This document shows, piece by piece, positions 49,931 to 62,627 of a stretch of DNA of 64,000 nucleotides; the stretch's first letter is position 1; each line of letters starts with the position of its first letter. The position numbers and the translations under genes are program-made. Source of the DNA: Bromus sterilis (Eukaryota > Streptophyta > Magnoliopsida > Poales > Poaceae); assembly GCA_950022295.1 (NCBI GenBank), contig OX465600.1:294917782-294981781 (forward strand), in the 5' to 3' direction. The notes beneath the pieces were generated by a model. It worked only from the letters and a program-made list of their open reading frames with translations, searched no databases and was not told the origin of the DNA.

Positions 49931-50500
49931 GAGATCTCGAGCGCCTTACTCCTTCACCATGAACATCGACAACACCTGAGAAGCGCAACGATGAGCAGCC
50001 GTGACGACATATGTAAGGAGCAGTGGGGGCGTCGATGAGCATGACGTTGGTAAGGAGTAGTCGGGCTGCCTCAAGTTAAAGACCCAGCAAGAGATGGCGC
50101 GCCAGGGCGATGCGTCTAACGAGCACAATGGCGGCCATGGCGGAGTTGCGAGGGCTGCGAGCGGATCTACGATGGGGATGATTAATGAGGATGAGCAACG
50201 GGTGGGTTTGAGGCAGGTGGGGTTAATGCGGGAGGGGTTATGGGTGAATATATAGCGAGAAAACCAGGTCGTTTTGGAAAGACATTGATGGGATTGAAAC
50301 CAATTTTGACCGTGCGACGAGAACCAATATCAACGATTCTTAACTGGTCTGACGAACCACTTCAATCAGACGTCTGCTATAGAGCGTTTTCCATCTAAAA
50401 ATAACCAAATAAAGCCTTAAAGATCTGAACGCTTTTATATTTCTTTATTATGATGAGAGTACTAAATATGCACTTGCTAGGGCAGGTGTGAATTTGGAAG
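49931..50500. other. Unassigned flank upstream of NF-YA
   Basis: Short frames only. It may include distal promoter sequence of the gene that follows. Confidence 0.35.
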
Positions 50501-51068
50501 GTTGGGTTCTATCTTGGTCAGTGACAAACACGGGAGCAGTTACAATCGGCACAAACCGGAAGTTCCCGTTGGTTTCCCATCCTTCCGTCCACATCCACTA
50601 AACCAATACATATACGAAAACAACCCGGAGGAAACCCAGAATACCCCATCCCCCCTTATCCTCTCCCCTCGCCCCTCCCTTTCCGCGACGTCGTCGTCGA
50701 CCTCTCTCCGCCGTACACGCCCACCCTCCACCTCCACCTCCTTCCACCTAAGCGCGCGCGCGCCAGGAGTTCCTTCACCCACCCGCACCGCCGTCGCCGT
50801 CGCCGCCGCCCTCCTCCGCCGGGTCGGGGATCCGTCCGCGCCCGAACTAGACCCCCTCTCGCTGGTAAGCGCCGCAGCCGCGACGAACGCGAACCGAACC
50901 CTAGCTCGCCCCGGCTGTTCTAGTTAGTCATCAGTCCCCGAATCTCCCGCATGCGCAGTCCCCTCCGAACACCGCCCCGAGGATTCGCTTGGCAGATTGT
51001 TTTCCGAACAATTCGGGGGGTTCAACTGAACCCTCGTGCAGCTTTTGCTGCTCCCCTTAATTGCGCTC

Positions 51069-51550
51069 TTTGCTAGCTGGGAAATTCAGTCGTGGCGAGG
51101 GGCATCGATCGATCACGCGACACGAAGCTAGTACTACTTTTGTGGATGATTCTGCCAGCTTTGGTGGCGCTAGATTCTGATACGCTAGTTTTCAAATCTC
51201 AATTGGCTGCTGCCCATATTAGCTGCCTGTATGTATACATAGGTCTGCTTTGTTGCCGCGGCGTCAATGGCCGTAAACAGAAAGAAGCTCCCCCCTGCTG
51301 CGTGCCTGCGGTGAATTGATTAGTAGTGCTCGTTGCTAGCTGGGAAATTCAGTCATGGCGCAGGGTATCGATCACGCGACACAAAGCCAGTGGATGATTC
51401 TTGCCAGCTTTGGCCGCGCTAGATTCTGGTGCGGTGGTTTTCAAATCTCAATTGACTGCTGCCGTGTCGCATAATTAGCTGCCTGTATGTATACATAGGT
51501 CTGCCCTGTTGCCGTAGCGTCAATGGCCATAAACAGAAAGAAAGAAGCTC
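51069..51550 (+). repeat. Tandem duplication in NF-YA leader intron
   Basis: Copy 1 (51069-51292) and copy 2 (51332-51550) share TTGCTAGCTGGGAAATTCAG, TTTCAAATCTCAATTG and CTGCCTGTATGTATACATAG in the same order, with several substitutions and small gaps. Confidence 0.85.
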
Positions 51551-51718
51551 TCTATTTTATTTCTGTGGGGAACAATAAACAAAAATAAGCGATAGTGTGC
51601 GGGGTGTTATTATCAAAAGCTCAGCTTTCTTCAAAATTTTCTGCTCTGCTTTTCCTATTTCAGGACCTCGTTTGCTGTTGGTTTCGGGCAAGGTATCGGT
51701 GTGCTTTCTCACGACAAG

Positions 51719-51762
51719 ATGGAATGATGGTCCTGATTGCCGTGCCTTTGCTCCGAGCTTGA
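51719..51762 (+). promoter_or_regulatory. Upstream ORFs in NF-YA leader
   Basis: An ATG at 51719 is followed after one codon by TGA (51725-51727). An overlapping ATG at 51724 opens a 12-codon frame ending at 51760-51762. Both lie in the second leader exon, 36 or more bases before the main ATG, and could lower translation. Confidence 0.55.
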
Positions 51763-51797
51763 TACTGGTTGTGCTTCGCCTTGGAAAGTAACAAACC

Positions 51798-54700
51798 ATG
51801 ACTTCTGTTGCTGACGGTGTTTCGGGTATGCTTCTGTCACCAAATTGTTTTTCATGTCAATTTTGTACCGTAGCACTAGTTGTAGCTACTCGTAGGTAGG
51901 GCAGTGTGTGGTTGGAATTTTGACCGTAATTCTGATGCTTTTTATGAATCTTGGATCATAGAATTGGAGCTTTTGTGTATAAGGGAATTAGGATGCATAC
52001 CTCATCTTAGGTGTATTATGAAATACGGGGTATATTCCAAACCAGAGTGTAGTCTTTATAGATATGATTACGGAGTCATCCAATCAAATATTGTCAGTAT
52101 GTCAGCAATATTGTATTTGTAGTTGTGTACCAGCACTGAATTGTGTAACATTTCATGGTAATATACCAGCTGTCATGTCTAATAGCTGGTAAGATTACGG
52201 ACGCGAATTTTCGTAGGACGAGCTACCGCTCTTTATCTTGGGCGTTCGCGGGTGCGTCGCGATTATAGTGCACGTAGGCGTAGACGAACCGAACACATGT
52301 TCGCCAATTTGCGCACGCAGTTGCTACTGGGCTGTGGAAACCTCTGGTGTGCTGGTTAGGTGGAAGGGATTAATGCGACACGGGGGTCTCTGGGCTCTGG
52401 CGAAGCTGTAAATTCTAAACTGATTTGATCCTTCACTGGCTGTAACATTCTGACGCGCGACGTGCAACCGGTGCCATGATGAACATGCTCCAATATTTGA
52501 GCCGGTTTTGATCTGCTCCGGACGGGTCGATCAGCATGCACCTGCGCGGTTCTATTAGTTGAGCATATGTGACAACTGGATGATTAGCGGAATATTAAAA
52601 TTAATTGCATTACCTACTCGTGCAATTTACGAAAAAAATACAGTGCACTCTGCCACTGGTTGTTAGTTACATTGCTAAAATTAGCTAACACGTTCCGGTC
52701 GATTCCGTTGAAAATGTGGTGGCTGTCTAGGCATACTACTTCCTCCATTCTGGTTTATAGGGCTCATTTTAAAATATATTTTTTTTCGCTTTATAAATCT
52801 TAATTCTGCTTTACAAAAAAAAATCAAAACTGTAACTTCCAATTTTTGTTGTTGAAAATGTAGCTATCTTTGAATGAAATCGGTTCAATTTTGTACAAAC
52901 CATGAGAAGCGAATCTATGAAAATCTAACGGTTAATGGAAATGTAGCTATCTCTGAACTTTTACTCAAAAACCCCGCAGAAGCATGGACCAGTACAACAA
53001 CAACAACAACAACAACAACAAAGCCTGTCAGTCCCAAACAAGTTGGGGTAGGCTAGAGCTGAAACCCAAAAGATATCGTAACCAAATCACGGTTCTGGCA
53101 CGTGGATAGCTGACTTCCACGCACCCCTGTCCAGAGCTAGGTCTTTGTTGATAGCCCAGTCCTTCAGGTCTCTCTTCACAGACTCGTCCCAAGTCAAGTT
53201 TGTTTGTGGGTTTCATATCCATAAGAGTGGCTGGGTTTTCACGTTGGCTCGCCAAGCCTAACACAACCCTCCTCCTTTACCCGGGCTTGGGACCGGCTAC
53301 GTCTAAAAAAACATAGGCGGAGTTATGGACCAGTACAAGTGTTTTTTTTAAGTTTTTTTTGTTCAAGAGGCGTAAATTATAGTTTGGTTTTATGTAAATT
53401 ATATCAAATGTTAATGAACTTTATATGTTTGCGGCAAAAAAAAATCGCCTCTAAAATGGGTGATTAGTACAAAATTATAGTTGGTACAGTTCGCTAGCCA
53501 GTGAGTAAATGATGGTTATTTTTAAGACTGCCTCTAAAATGGGTGATTAGTACAAAATAATAGTTAGCTACCGTTTTGATGCATCTGTTTATAAAAGCTA
53601 AACGAACAAAAAGCTCGTTTTAACAGTTCTGAAACTTCTCTACGGTGGAACATCTCGTTGTTACTGTGATAGCTGGATTTATTTCCGTTAGGTTAAACCT
53701 TGGTGTCTTCAAATCTATTGAATCATGCTCTAATCTGTGCCACGTTGCAAACTTTGCTACACACCGTACCACACGCTTTTACCCTGATTGTGTACCGCAG
53801 TATCTTTTTGTTGATGATCTAGACTAAGCTGTCACGTGTATGTACGATTAGAGCGGCTTGTTCTTTTGTACGGGGAGCAGCACCGCATCCAATAATGCAA
53901 CATGGGGTGTGTACATGTTGGACCGGTCTGCAGTTCTGCAAATGTGTGCCGCTAGCTAGCAACGGGGCATAATTTTTTTGATTCTTTTACCGTGATACAC
54001 GGCGAGGCAATGTCTACGAGGGGGCAGCGTGCGCATATACCGGGACAGCGCGGATCCATGTGGAACGGGGACGGCCTGGATATGGTCCGACCAGTCGCTC
54101 GTCCTACGTTAGGCATTTTCGGTAAGATTACAGGATATGATGGGTTCTCATTCCACATTCGTTGTCTGTTGATATCATTTGGCAGTATTGGCATCGATAT
54201 CAGTTGCCACATGCCAGAAATGTTGACATGTTGATAATATTTACACCATAAATATCCAGTTGTTCCTTTTTTCTTAAACATTCCAGGAAACCAATCAAGC
54301 ATGTCGATCTCATTTTTATGCAACAATGTGTCATGCAGGTGATCATAGAGCTGATGAGCAACAGCAGGGGCAAGCTGCTCACAAGGACCAGCAAGATGCC
54401 CCAGCTAGTAGTATAGGTAGTCAGACAATGGTGGCAACACCTTCAACAGATTATGTCACACCCTATGGCCACCCGGAAGCTTGCCATGCAATGGTATGAA
54501 ACCTGTAACTTCCTGTTTTTCTTTATTGATTGGTACGACCACCCCTGTACACTTCTCAGATTGTAATGTCTTTCACTGAGCTATAGTTTAAAGAAAGGTT
54601 GAGGATTGGTCATAGCATTAGTTGTAGCAATGTTGGACACTGTAAGGGCATGTACAATGGTTGATAAGACTGTTCTATCTTAGCGCCGCCACATAGTTTA

Positions 54701-57037
54701 GATTTGACAAAAAAAAGTGATATACAATGGGTTCTATCTTAGCTTAGCTATAATAACTAGAGGTTCCTAAATTTGTGGTGAGAGAATTATTGCTAAGAGA
54801 TGATCTCTTAAATAAGAGAAGGCAAAGCCTTTTTTTCAATTTCTCTCTCCTCCACATCAGCATGATAAGACTAAGATAGCACCATTGTACATGCCCTAAG
54901 AATCACTATGGGTTGGTCGTTCAGTATGGATTCTTCTGCCTGACCACCTTATATAGATAGGCATCAGTGTAATGTTTTTTTTACCATTCTACATAATCAG
55001 TTCAATCTTCCTGGTTGAAGCACATTTAATCAACATTAATAATATCAGAGGATATTGAGGTCAAAACTTGTAAAACATGGTTAGGTTAAACTATTTTAGG
55101 AACAGTGATTAGGTTAAACTGACATAATTTCCTTCTCGTTGGGGTGATCTATAAGATTTTTTCCTTTTAAGGCAGACTATTTAGTTAAATTCTTAGTTAG
55201 ATCTTAGATGTGCAATGTCGATTGTTCACATGTCGCATTTCCTTGTCATACTGTTGCCCCATGTCAGCTCACCGATCACATAAACTACTTGCATGTTGCA
55301 ACCTCCATACATGGGTTGTATCAGTTTCTCGCTTTCTCTTGTGCATCCTAATAGCTTCTCTGTTTCCAGCTTTAATGTTTTGGTTTAGATTCCTTTGTCA
55401 TGCTTAAAGCAACTTACTTTTGAGAAATCAAATCAGTCTAAATGTGTTTAAAAAGCGCTGCCATTTGTTCTAATTGAGCAAATTCCCATACCTTCCCTGT
55501 ATAGACTGTTGCCTCTTCCTTTTATTGCTTTCTTGTTATAGATTTTTATTGTATTTCATGCATGATGCTGGAGTTACTGTGCGAAATTTGTTGGCTAATT
55601 CCACATTTTGTACTCAGCAGGGTCAAATTGCTTACCCAACAACTATCGATCCATACTATGGAAACCTTTATGCAGCCTACGGTGGACAACCTATGGTAAG
55701 TTCTTAATACAAGGTATATCAATATGCATAGTATAGACCACAAGTATACCTATGTGGGTATGTCTAGGCTAACATTGGATATTCCTATATACATAGCCTG
55801 TCCTGGTTCTTAGCAGTGAAAAGTAACTTTGCATGATCGTAGACCTTGCTGTACTATTGATACTCTATTCAAACAGAGTTCAGCTCATCAAACCGGTGTG
55901 TTTTTCAGATGCATCCACCAATGGTTGGAATGCATCCAGCCGCAATACCGTTGCCTACTGATGCAATCGAAGAGCCTGTGTATGTGAACGCAAAGCAATA
56001 TAATGCTATACTAAGGCGGCGCCAATCTCGGGCTAAAGCAGAGTCAGAAAGGAAGCTTATCAAGGGCCGCAAGGTAAATGACTATAAGTGTGTATTTACG
56101 TTACTGTATAACAGAGTCAGAAATTTAATTAGATGTTTCTGTTTCTGATGCTTCAGTATAGTTAAAAGTTGGTCGGAAGCACAAGTGTACAACAGATAGG
56201 GCAAATAATCAAGTGAATTGTCCATTCTACATACCCTACCTCCACTCCGAAGATCGATCTGCACCACGTTTTACTATCTTAGGGTGAACATCATTTCATT
56301 CTTGTGCTATATCTGTATTTCAATACACCAAGTTATCAATGCCAACTTAAAAACAGTAAGGATTTGGGAATAGAAGCCCTTTGCTACACATTGACAATTT
56401 CTAATATGGAAGTGGCAGATTTGTGCTTCCTTTGTTCGTCTTGGAAGTTGCTAAGCTGGAGCGAATTGAATTCATTAGTTGCAATGTAGTAAAAAGCAAC
56501 ACATAAAATACCATTTTGTAGTACTTGAATGTCTGAGATCTCAGTTTTGAACCTGGACACAGAGACTAATGGTTGGCATTATCTGCAAAAGCTCATTTAG
56601 GACTTGCATGAACCATATACAGATGCTGCCAGTGCCAATTTTCTTACAATTCTTTTTCTTGGGTAGCATGTGGGATGATTATGCTAATGCTCATTCTTCT
56701 GGTTGTCATGTTTTTGCTTGGCTGTCAATTTGCTTACAATTTGAATTCTTATTCTTGGTGTATCCCCTTTGTGTATCTTGTAATGATAATTGACATGTGT
56801 CTCCCCATTGTGCAGCCATATCTCCACGAGTCACGGCATCAGCATGCCTTGAAAAGGGCCAGGGGAGCTGGAGGCCGGTTTCTTCATGCAAAGTCAGACG
56901 ACAACGAAGAGCATTCTGATTCCAGCTCCAAAGACAAACGGAATGGAGTTTCGCCCCGCAGCAGTGGCCAACCGTCTACCTCTCACTCTCCCAAAGGTGG
57001 TGCAACTTCAGCCGACAAGACGGGAAGCCATGAATGA
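51798..57037 (+). CDS. NF-YA: NF-YA transcription factor (CCAAT-binding NF-Y subunit A)
   Basis: Exons 51798-51825, 54339-54493, 55618-55695, 55909-56073 and 56816-57037 give 648 bases (215 residues), all introns GT-AG. NF-YA joins the NF-YB/NF-YC histone-fold dimer in the nucleus and contacts CCAAT boxes. Residues 108-142 (EEPVYVNAKQYNAILRRRQ and following) form the subunit-interaction helix. Residues 143-166 (PYLHESRHQHALKRARGAGG) form the DNA-binding part; its key His and Arg residues are present. Upstream lies the plant-typical PYGHPEACHAM and YYGNLYAAYGGQP region; the C-terminus is Ser-rich and polar. The linker between the two domains falls on an exon junction. Exon 3 has a NAGNAG acceptor, so a 214-residue form is also possible. 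The introns contain a SINE and a Tourist MITE. An AATAAA lies at 57387. It is intact as read. Confidence 0.95.
52998..53324 (-). mobile_element. Au-type SINE in NF-YA intron
   Basis: The plus strand starts with a CAA repeat (the TTG tail of the minus-strand element) followed by AGTCCCAAACAAGTTGGGGT, a characteristic Au block. It also has GGGCTTGGGACCGGCTA near the other end. The perfect 14-base target duplication ATGGACCAGTACAA flanks it at 52984-52997 and 53325-53338. Confidence 0.9.
53443..53567 (+). repeat. Short tandem duplication in NF-YA intron
   Basis: GCCTCTAAAATGGGTGATTA followed by GTACAAAAT occurs twice about 83 bases apart. Confidence 0.75.
54646..54896. mobile_element. Tourist-type MITE (PIF/Harbinger) in NF-YA intron
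   Basis: Perfect 15-base terminal inverted repeats GGGCATGTACAATGG and CCATTGTACATGCCC are flanked by TAA at 54643-54645 and 54897-54899. 251 bases, no coding. Confidence 0.93.
55615..55620 (+). other. NAGNAG acceptor at NF-YA exon 3
   Basis: CAGCAG gives two possible AG acceptors three bases apart. Both keep the reading frame, adding or omitting one Gln. Confidence 0.7.
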
Positions 57038-57420
57038 GCTATAGAAGGTCCGCCGGCCGCGACTCAGGCATGCCAACAGTTTTGTACAGTATATATGCTA
57101 GTGAGCAAGGAAGAGTCGCGCCGGCGGGTGCCCTAGGACATATATCCGCTCCGCTCTATAGTGATAGACGTGTCGACAGTTTTTTTTTGCACCATTTGGT
57201 CATGTTTGCTCTGTTTGGTTCCTACATTCTGTACAATCAGTAGTTTTTTGTGTTCCGTGGATTAGCCGCGGTTTGGTCAGGAGGCCTTGTAGCTTGAAGA
57301 GTATAATTACTAGTACTATATACATTGTTTCCTCTGGAGTGGGTTTGGTCTCTTAGCTGTGCTGCATCCTCATTCGCGGTGCAGAAAATAAAACCTCGGT
57401 ATACATAATAACTTTACTTT
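57038..57420 (+). other. NF-YA 3' UTR
   Basis: It follows the stop and contains AATAAA at 57387-57392. By eye I find no sequence complementary to miR169, which targets many plant NF-YA messages here. Confidence 0.6.
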
Positions 57421-57560
57421 CTTTGCTCTTCATGTGTGCCATGCAAATGATTCGGAGACTTGAATCTCTGGAATGTGTATGTGTTACCAATAAGAGTTCA
57501 GTTTCCTGATGATTATCAGAGACATTTGGGCCTGAGAAGGTTAGTCAGGCCTGACTTCAC

Positions 57561-57750
57561 GGTATGTTTGGTTTTAGCCTATGTTTGCCACACCAAATTA
57601 GTTAACGACAGCCAAAAGTTTGGTGGAGCTTTTGCTTGCCCATGAATTGGCCAGCATTGGCTAGAAAAATGAACTAGGATGGCCAAAGAAGAATATGGTC
57701 ATGACTGAGAAAATTGGCAGGGTGGGTTTTGGCCACCATCCAAACACACC
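57561..57750. mobile_element. Possible MITE with imperfect inverted ends
   Basis: The left end GGTATGTTTGGTTTTAGCC and the reverse complement of the right end, GGTGTGTTTGGATGGTGGCC, are similar. Target duplication not clear. Confidence 0.5.
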
Positions 57751-60700
57751 TGCAGAATTAACAACCAAAGTTTTGAACCTTTCTTTTTCACTCATGGACA
57801 TTTGGGATGGCACATAATTATTCTTTCCAGCAGTCATTTGAATCATCTCATGAACATTTGAATCGTACCGTTGTGTTTCCTCGATAAGATGGAAGTTAAC
57901 AATAATAACCATTACCAAGAAGAATATACTTTCTCGAGAACACTGAAGCATATACTACTGTTGTTGTACATCCTTTCTTGCACGAGCACATGACACTTTG
58001 TTTTGCAGAAAAGAAGAGAGAACAGAGCCTCACATCGAGCGTCTCCCAACGTTCCAACATCATCGTTTTGGTTGCGATGCCGATGAGACAGTCTGACAGG
58101 GTAAAAAAACATTCCTTTTGAGGGGAGAAATCAAATCACCATGCTGTAAAAATTAAGGGGTAATGGATGGACACTCTCCACTGTCATTGGTAACAAGATC
58201 ATGACTTCCCTGTCCTCCTGGTAACAAGCATGCAGGTGTGGTCTAGGTCACCATCTGAACTGGAATATGCCTGCATCTCTGCATCTGCATGGTATTCAAT
58301 CAGCTGCAATGGCCCAGGCGATTAGATTAGCTTAGGAAACACTCTGTTATTATGTCAGGTGCTCACCAAAAAGCCAGACACAGGGTGCTTCTCCCTTAGC
58401 TCACAAGCCACTATTTATATTATACTGGTACTAGTAAAGCAGAGCAACCTAGCTCACACATAGGATTCCTGTAACATCCTAGTTAATTAAACATGTCCAT
58501 ATGAAATGCATAGACTAGTCCCCATGTAAGTACTGCGTGTCCCGACACTAATCATGCGTCCCCGCATGCATTTTTAATCTAAGCATGAAATCTTCAGGTC
58601 AAATGTTTAATCATGAGCCCATGCAATACGATAATATATGCACACAGATACAAATGGCTTGTTAATTTGATTCATCTTTTCAGATTAAAAAAAATACAAA
58701 GACAAGCTTAATTTGGATGCCCATTAATCATTCTGCAGGTATGAGCTCAGCTTTGCATGCTTTCTTGCGCTGGAAAATGTCCAGGTGTGTAGTGAGTTTG
58801 CAAGTGGTCATACTGAATCAAGATTCAAGATATGACCTTTTAATTGATGATTTTCTCATGGAACAGTGGTGTTTTTGCAAGTGTAGCTAGTCTTGCCGGT
58901 GTCTGACTGAAGCAAGATATATACTGCTATTGATAACACCATAAAAAAACCTCACCCACAAAGAGGAATAAGATAACACCCTAGAAATAAAACAACAGGC
59001 ATGAGCTCCGCTAGTGAACAGCAAACAGTTAAAAGGGATTCTTGACATGCTTTGCTTGCACTACAAAACCAGGCCCCATCCCTCCTCAAAGAGTGTTGCA
59101 CTGCACTGCACCACACCACACCACACCATGCCCTGAATCTCTCTCTAGATCTCTCATTCTCTCTCTCCAAATGCTTGGAAGGGAGTGAGAGGGGGGGCAT
59201 GGGGGGAGAGCTAGGCATGGGAAAAGTGACATGAGCCCTTATGATGGCAATGGCAGGGGAGACAAGGCAAGCAGGGTGCCACATACACAGCACATTGGTG
59301 CAAGGCAGACAGAGAGCTCAGAGCTAGCCTTCAGGCCCATTGACCTCACACCCTCTCCCAATACCCATCATGACCCATTAATTGTGTTATTATGGTTGCT
59401 ATTCTTGTTCTTTTCTTGCTGCATGCACCACAGACCACACTACCATAAAGTTCAGTCTCACTCCCTCTCTCTAGAACACACACTAACGTTCATGCTTGGC
59501 ATGTTCTTTCATTGCATTTGCACCTACTACTACAGTTCCAACAGATATGCCAATGACCCATGATGATCTGCTAGTGAGTAGTTGTCAAGGATGATCTCCA
59601 AGCAGCTTACAGTTAATCACAATGCACTAATGCAGATTATTAAGTCACCAGACAAAGCTAGTTTTAACTGAGGTGCCTCTAGCTAATTGAGTAATAAGTG
59701 CAGACACATCTAACACAAGTCATGTCAATCTTTGCAGCATTCTCTGATGTTCTTGTGGCTTTGGCCCTTTTGATGGCCCCCAATTGCAATCAAAGCACAC
59801 ACACAAAGCGACATGACAAGCGAGTGTGTCTGGTACTACCGATCAGAAGGGCATGTATGATTGTCCCCGGCCATGAAAGGGATTGTGAGGGGGAGAGAGA
59901 GAGAGAGACAATCTTGCAAAAATGTGTCATGAAAAAAGCACAAAATGCAATGGCATGTTGTGCATGTCAACCCTAGAAAGAAAAGAAAACAAGCATGCCC
60001 TCAAGAATGCAGAAAGTATTGTGCTTTTGTACCCTATCTCTCTCTCTAAAACACAAGCTCCATGTCTTTTTTGAATGTGAAAAAGACAATGACAAGCTTG
60101 GGAGTGAAGGGAGATGGTGGCCAGCACCCTCACTTGTCACCCATGGAAGAGAAAGAAAGAAAGGGTTTTTGTTGGAAAGTGATGGTTGGTTGGTGCCCTC
60201 CCCCTCTCTCTCTTCATGCCAAGAAAGTGGCTTTCAGGACAAAGTAGGGGTCCTGCTAGGGTTTTTAGGGGGGTTAAGGCTGTGATTGATAGATAGATAG
60301 ATAGCACACCCCACTACAGCTAAGATGTTTTGTGGTCAGCACACCACACTGAAATGTGAATGGCATTTGGTTGCATGATCTTGACAATTTTGCTTCTGCT
60401 CAGGGCTTGAAAAGCTGTGCTTGTGATGTTATTGCAAGGGGCAGAAATGCTCTGCCTTTCCTTTTGCTCTTATTTTTATGCCACTTAGCCTCTCCTTTTT
60501 GTTACCCTCTTAAGGAAAGCTGGCCATTCAAAAGTAACACATGATTTCTCAGGAATTCAGAGTGTGAAAGTGATAGTGTAGCTGAATCTGAATGTGACAA
60601 CACACACAAATTCCAATTTGGTGGCCAAGTAAGCAGTTGAACTGAACCCCAGTCAATGGATATCCTGCATGCATATGTCTTGATCATGAACCTATCCTAA

Positions 60701-62507
60701 ACTCAAAACCGCAGGTGATTAATCAGATGTTAATTAGTACTAGCATCACAAGTGTAGCCACTGCTAGTATGTAATACCTGGAGTACTATGAAGCAATGAC
60801 AGCCAATTGAATGCACTGTGTCAGTTATGCAGCAAGGAAAGCTCTGAAGCCAGCCAGCAGAGGCTTGCCATATCAAACCCAGCACAGGCACTTGGACTTG
60901 CCTCCAACCAATCCACACACCTAATAATCAACTCAATTAACTGCTCCAGGTGCTTAAATGCAGGATCTTGCTTGCTTGCTCGCTTGCTCGCATCCATCCA
61001 ACCATCAGCTTTTACTGCCTGCCATCCTGAAGCAGCAACAAGGCACCATCACTTTCCCTAGGAATTATTTCATCCTTGCTCTTTTTCCAGTGCTGATGCA
61101 TGCATGCAAAGAGCAAATCTTGGGCCCTAGATCATGTTTGACGTTTTGAAGGCGCGTTTGAATGAATGCAGGAGCACGTCCACCACCCTTTCTTGCAGTT
61201 GGAACAAGATTGCAAGCTTCCTCAGTGATGAAAGGAAGAGAAACCTTGTGACCAGGAGAAGATCCTAAAGAGACCATGCGCTTTCCTTTGAGATGTTGCA
61301 TCCTAGATCCTTCTCCATGCAAGGATAGGTTGTTAGGGTTTTGTACTGTACTGTAGCTGTATTTTTAGTAGCATTCAAGTGTGGCTGGTGTAAATGTCTA
61401 TGAGGAACATGGCAAGCTTCCTCTGTGGATCGGCCTAGGTGTGATGGGACAGAAGCTGATGGACAGTGCCAACTGCATACGTTCCTTGTTTGTATTAAAA
61501 CAGCAAAAAATTAAATCAGATCTGAATTGAATGCTCAAGAACTGCAAACTGTATCTGACAAGGGGGACACCAGTGCCAACCTTGTGAGCATCAGTTATTT
61601 TTCCAAATGTTTGACAGTGTGCCAAAAATCTGCAGATACCACAGCTGTTCTATACAACTCTAGTGTAACTAAACACTGTTCAGTATCTGAAAACTTGGGT
61701 ACAATATGTGATTTCAGGGGAAATTTAGCCGCGACGCTCTGACAATGATTCTACGGGCCAATTGTGGCGCAACAACAACCGGTTCGATTACCTTTTTATT
61801 AGCAGAATTTTTTATATGCTTTTCGTGCATTTTCTCCGCCGCCGAAATCTTTCCGAGAAGCGCATTTGGTGATGATGGAATAAAAGCCTGGGTTTGTGGA
61901 GCTAGTGGTGTTCCTTTGGATGCAAGGCACATAGTACATTACATAAACCAATGGAAAAAGGAAGATACAGTAGTACAAAATCTCTTGGTTAGATCCATTT
62001 TAATCTCACTCAGTCATGCGTGCGTGCGTGCCTTGCCTTGCCCTTAACACCAGGGCAGAGGCAGACAGGCAGGCAGGCTGTCAGTGCTCCATTGTGCTGA
62101 TAAAAGTATGATGGATGGATATCCCCCACTAATTAGCCCCATCAGGCACTTGAGCAGATCAGAAAAGCTCTGGTTTGTTTTGGTGCTTCATTTGGTTTAT
62201 TTTAGGAGCTTGCATGCATGGCATGTCCCTGGTGAGAAGAAAGCCTGGGTTTTGGTTTAATAAGTACCCGTTTCATGAGTCAAATGTTTGCACAAAACTC
62301 TGCAATTGATCAAGTCCACTGGTTTTGTGAGACGTGAAGAGAGGCTGTGACCAAATCAATCAAACAGCACGAAAGAATTGGATCAGAAAACAATGGGGAA
62401 AACATACTAGGCATTTTGGAATTTTCGGAGGATTGGAATCGTAATCACTGAACACAGACTATATGGTGCAATCTGAGATAGAGAAATGAGTATCTTAGAT
62501 TTTATTA
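57751..62507. other. Intergenic sequence without recognised gene
   Basis: About 4.8 kb with only short open frames. It holds a GA run (59886-59910) and a GATA run (60286-60304). An open frame at 61745-62047 has a hydrophobic stretch (SITFLLAEFFICFSCIF) that I do not recognise. Few transposon signatures are visible. Confidence 0.45.
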
Positions 62508-62627
62508 CTCCCTCCGATCCATATTAATGGACTTAAGTTTGTCTAGATACACATGCATCTAGTCTAAATACTTAACTAGATACATACGAATCTAAACAAA
62601 GTTGAGTCCATTAATATGGATCAGAGG
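62508..62627. mobile_element. Stowaway-type MITE
   Basis: It starts CTCCCTCCGATCCATATTAA and ends with its imperfect inverted complement (TTAATATGGATCAGAGG), flanked by TA on both sides. About 120 bases. Confidence 0.82.

Larger units (their letters stand above)
50600..51797 (+). other. NF-YA 5' leader: exon, intron and second leader exon
   Basis: A pyrimidine-rich probable first exon (start not fixed) ends at 50864 before a GTAAGC donor. The intron 50865-51663 ends with CTATTTCAG, and the second leader exon runs from 51664 into the start codon at 51798. The intron carries a tandem duplication (51069-51550). Leader introns are common in plant NF-YA genes. Confidence 0.6.

Noticed and set aside
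52738..52990. Possible Stowaway start TACTTCCTCCATTCTGG in the NF-YA intron
   Set aside because: No matching inverted end was found, so the element could not be bounded.
60090..60125. GGGAGTGAAGGGAG, resembling a miR159/miR319 core
   Set aside because: Too many mismatches to the mature miRNA, and I see no pairing arm for a precursor.
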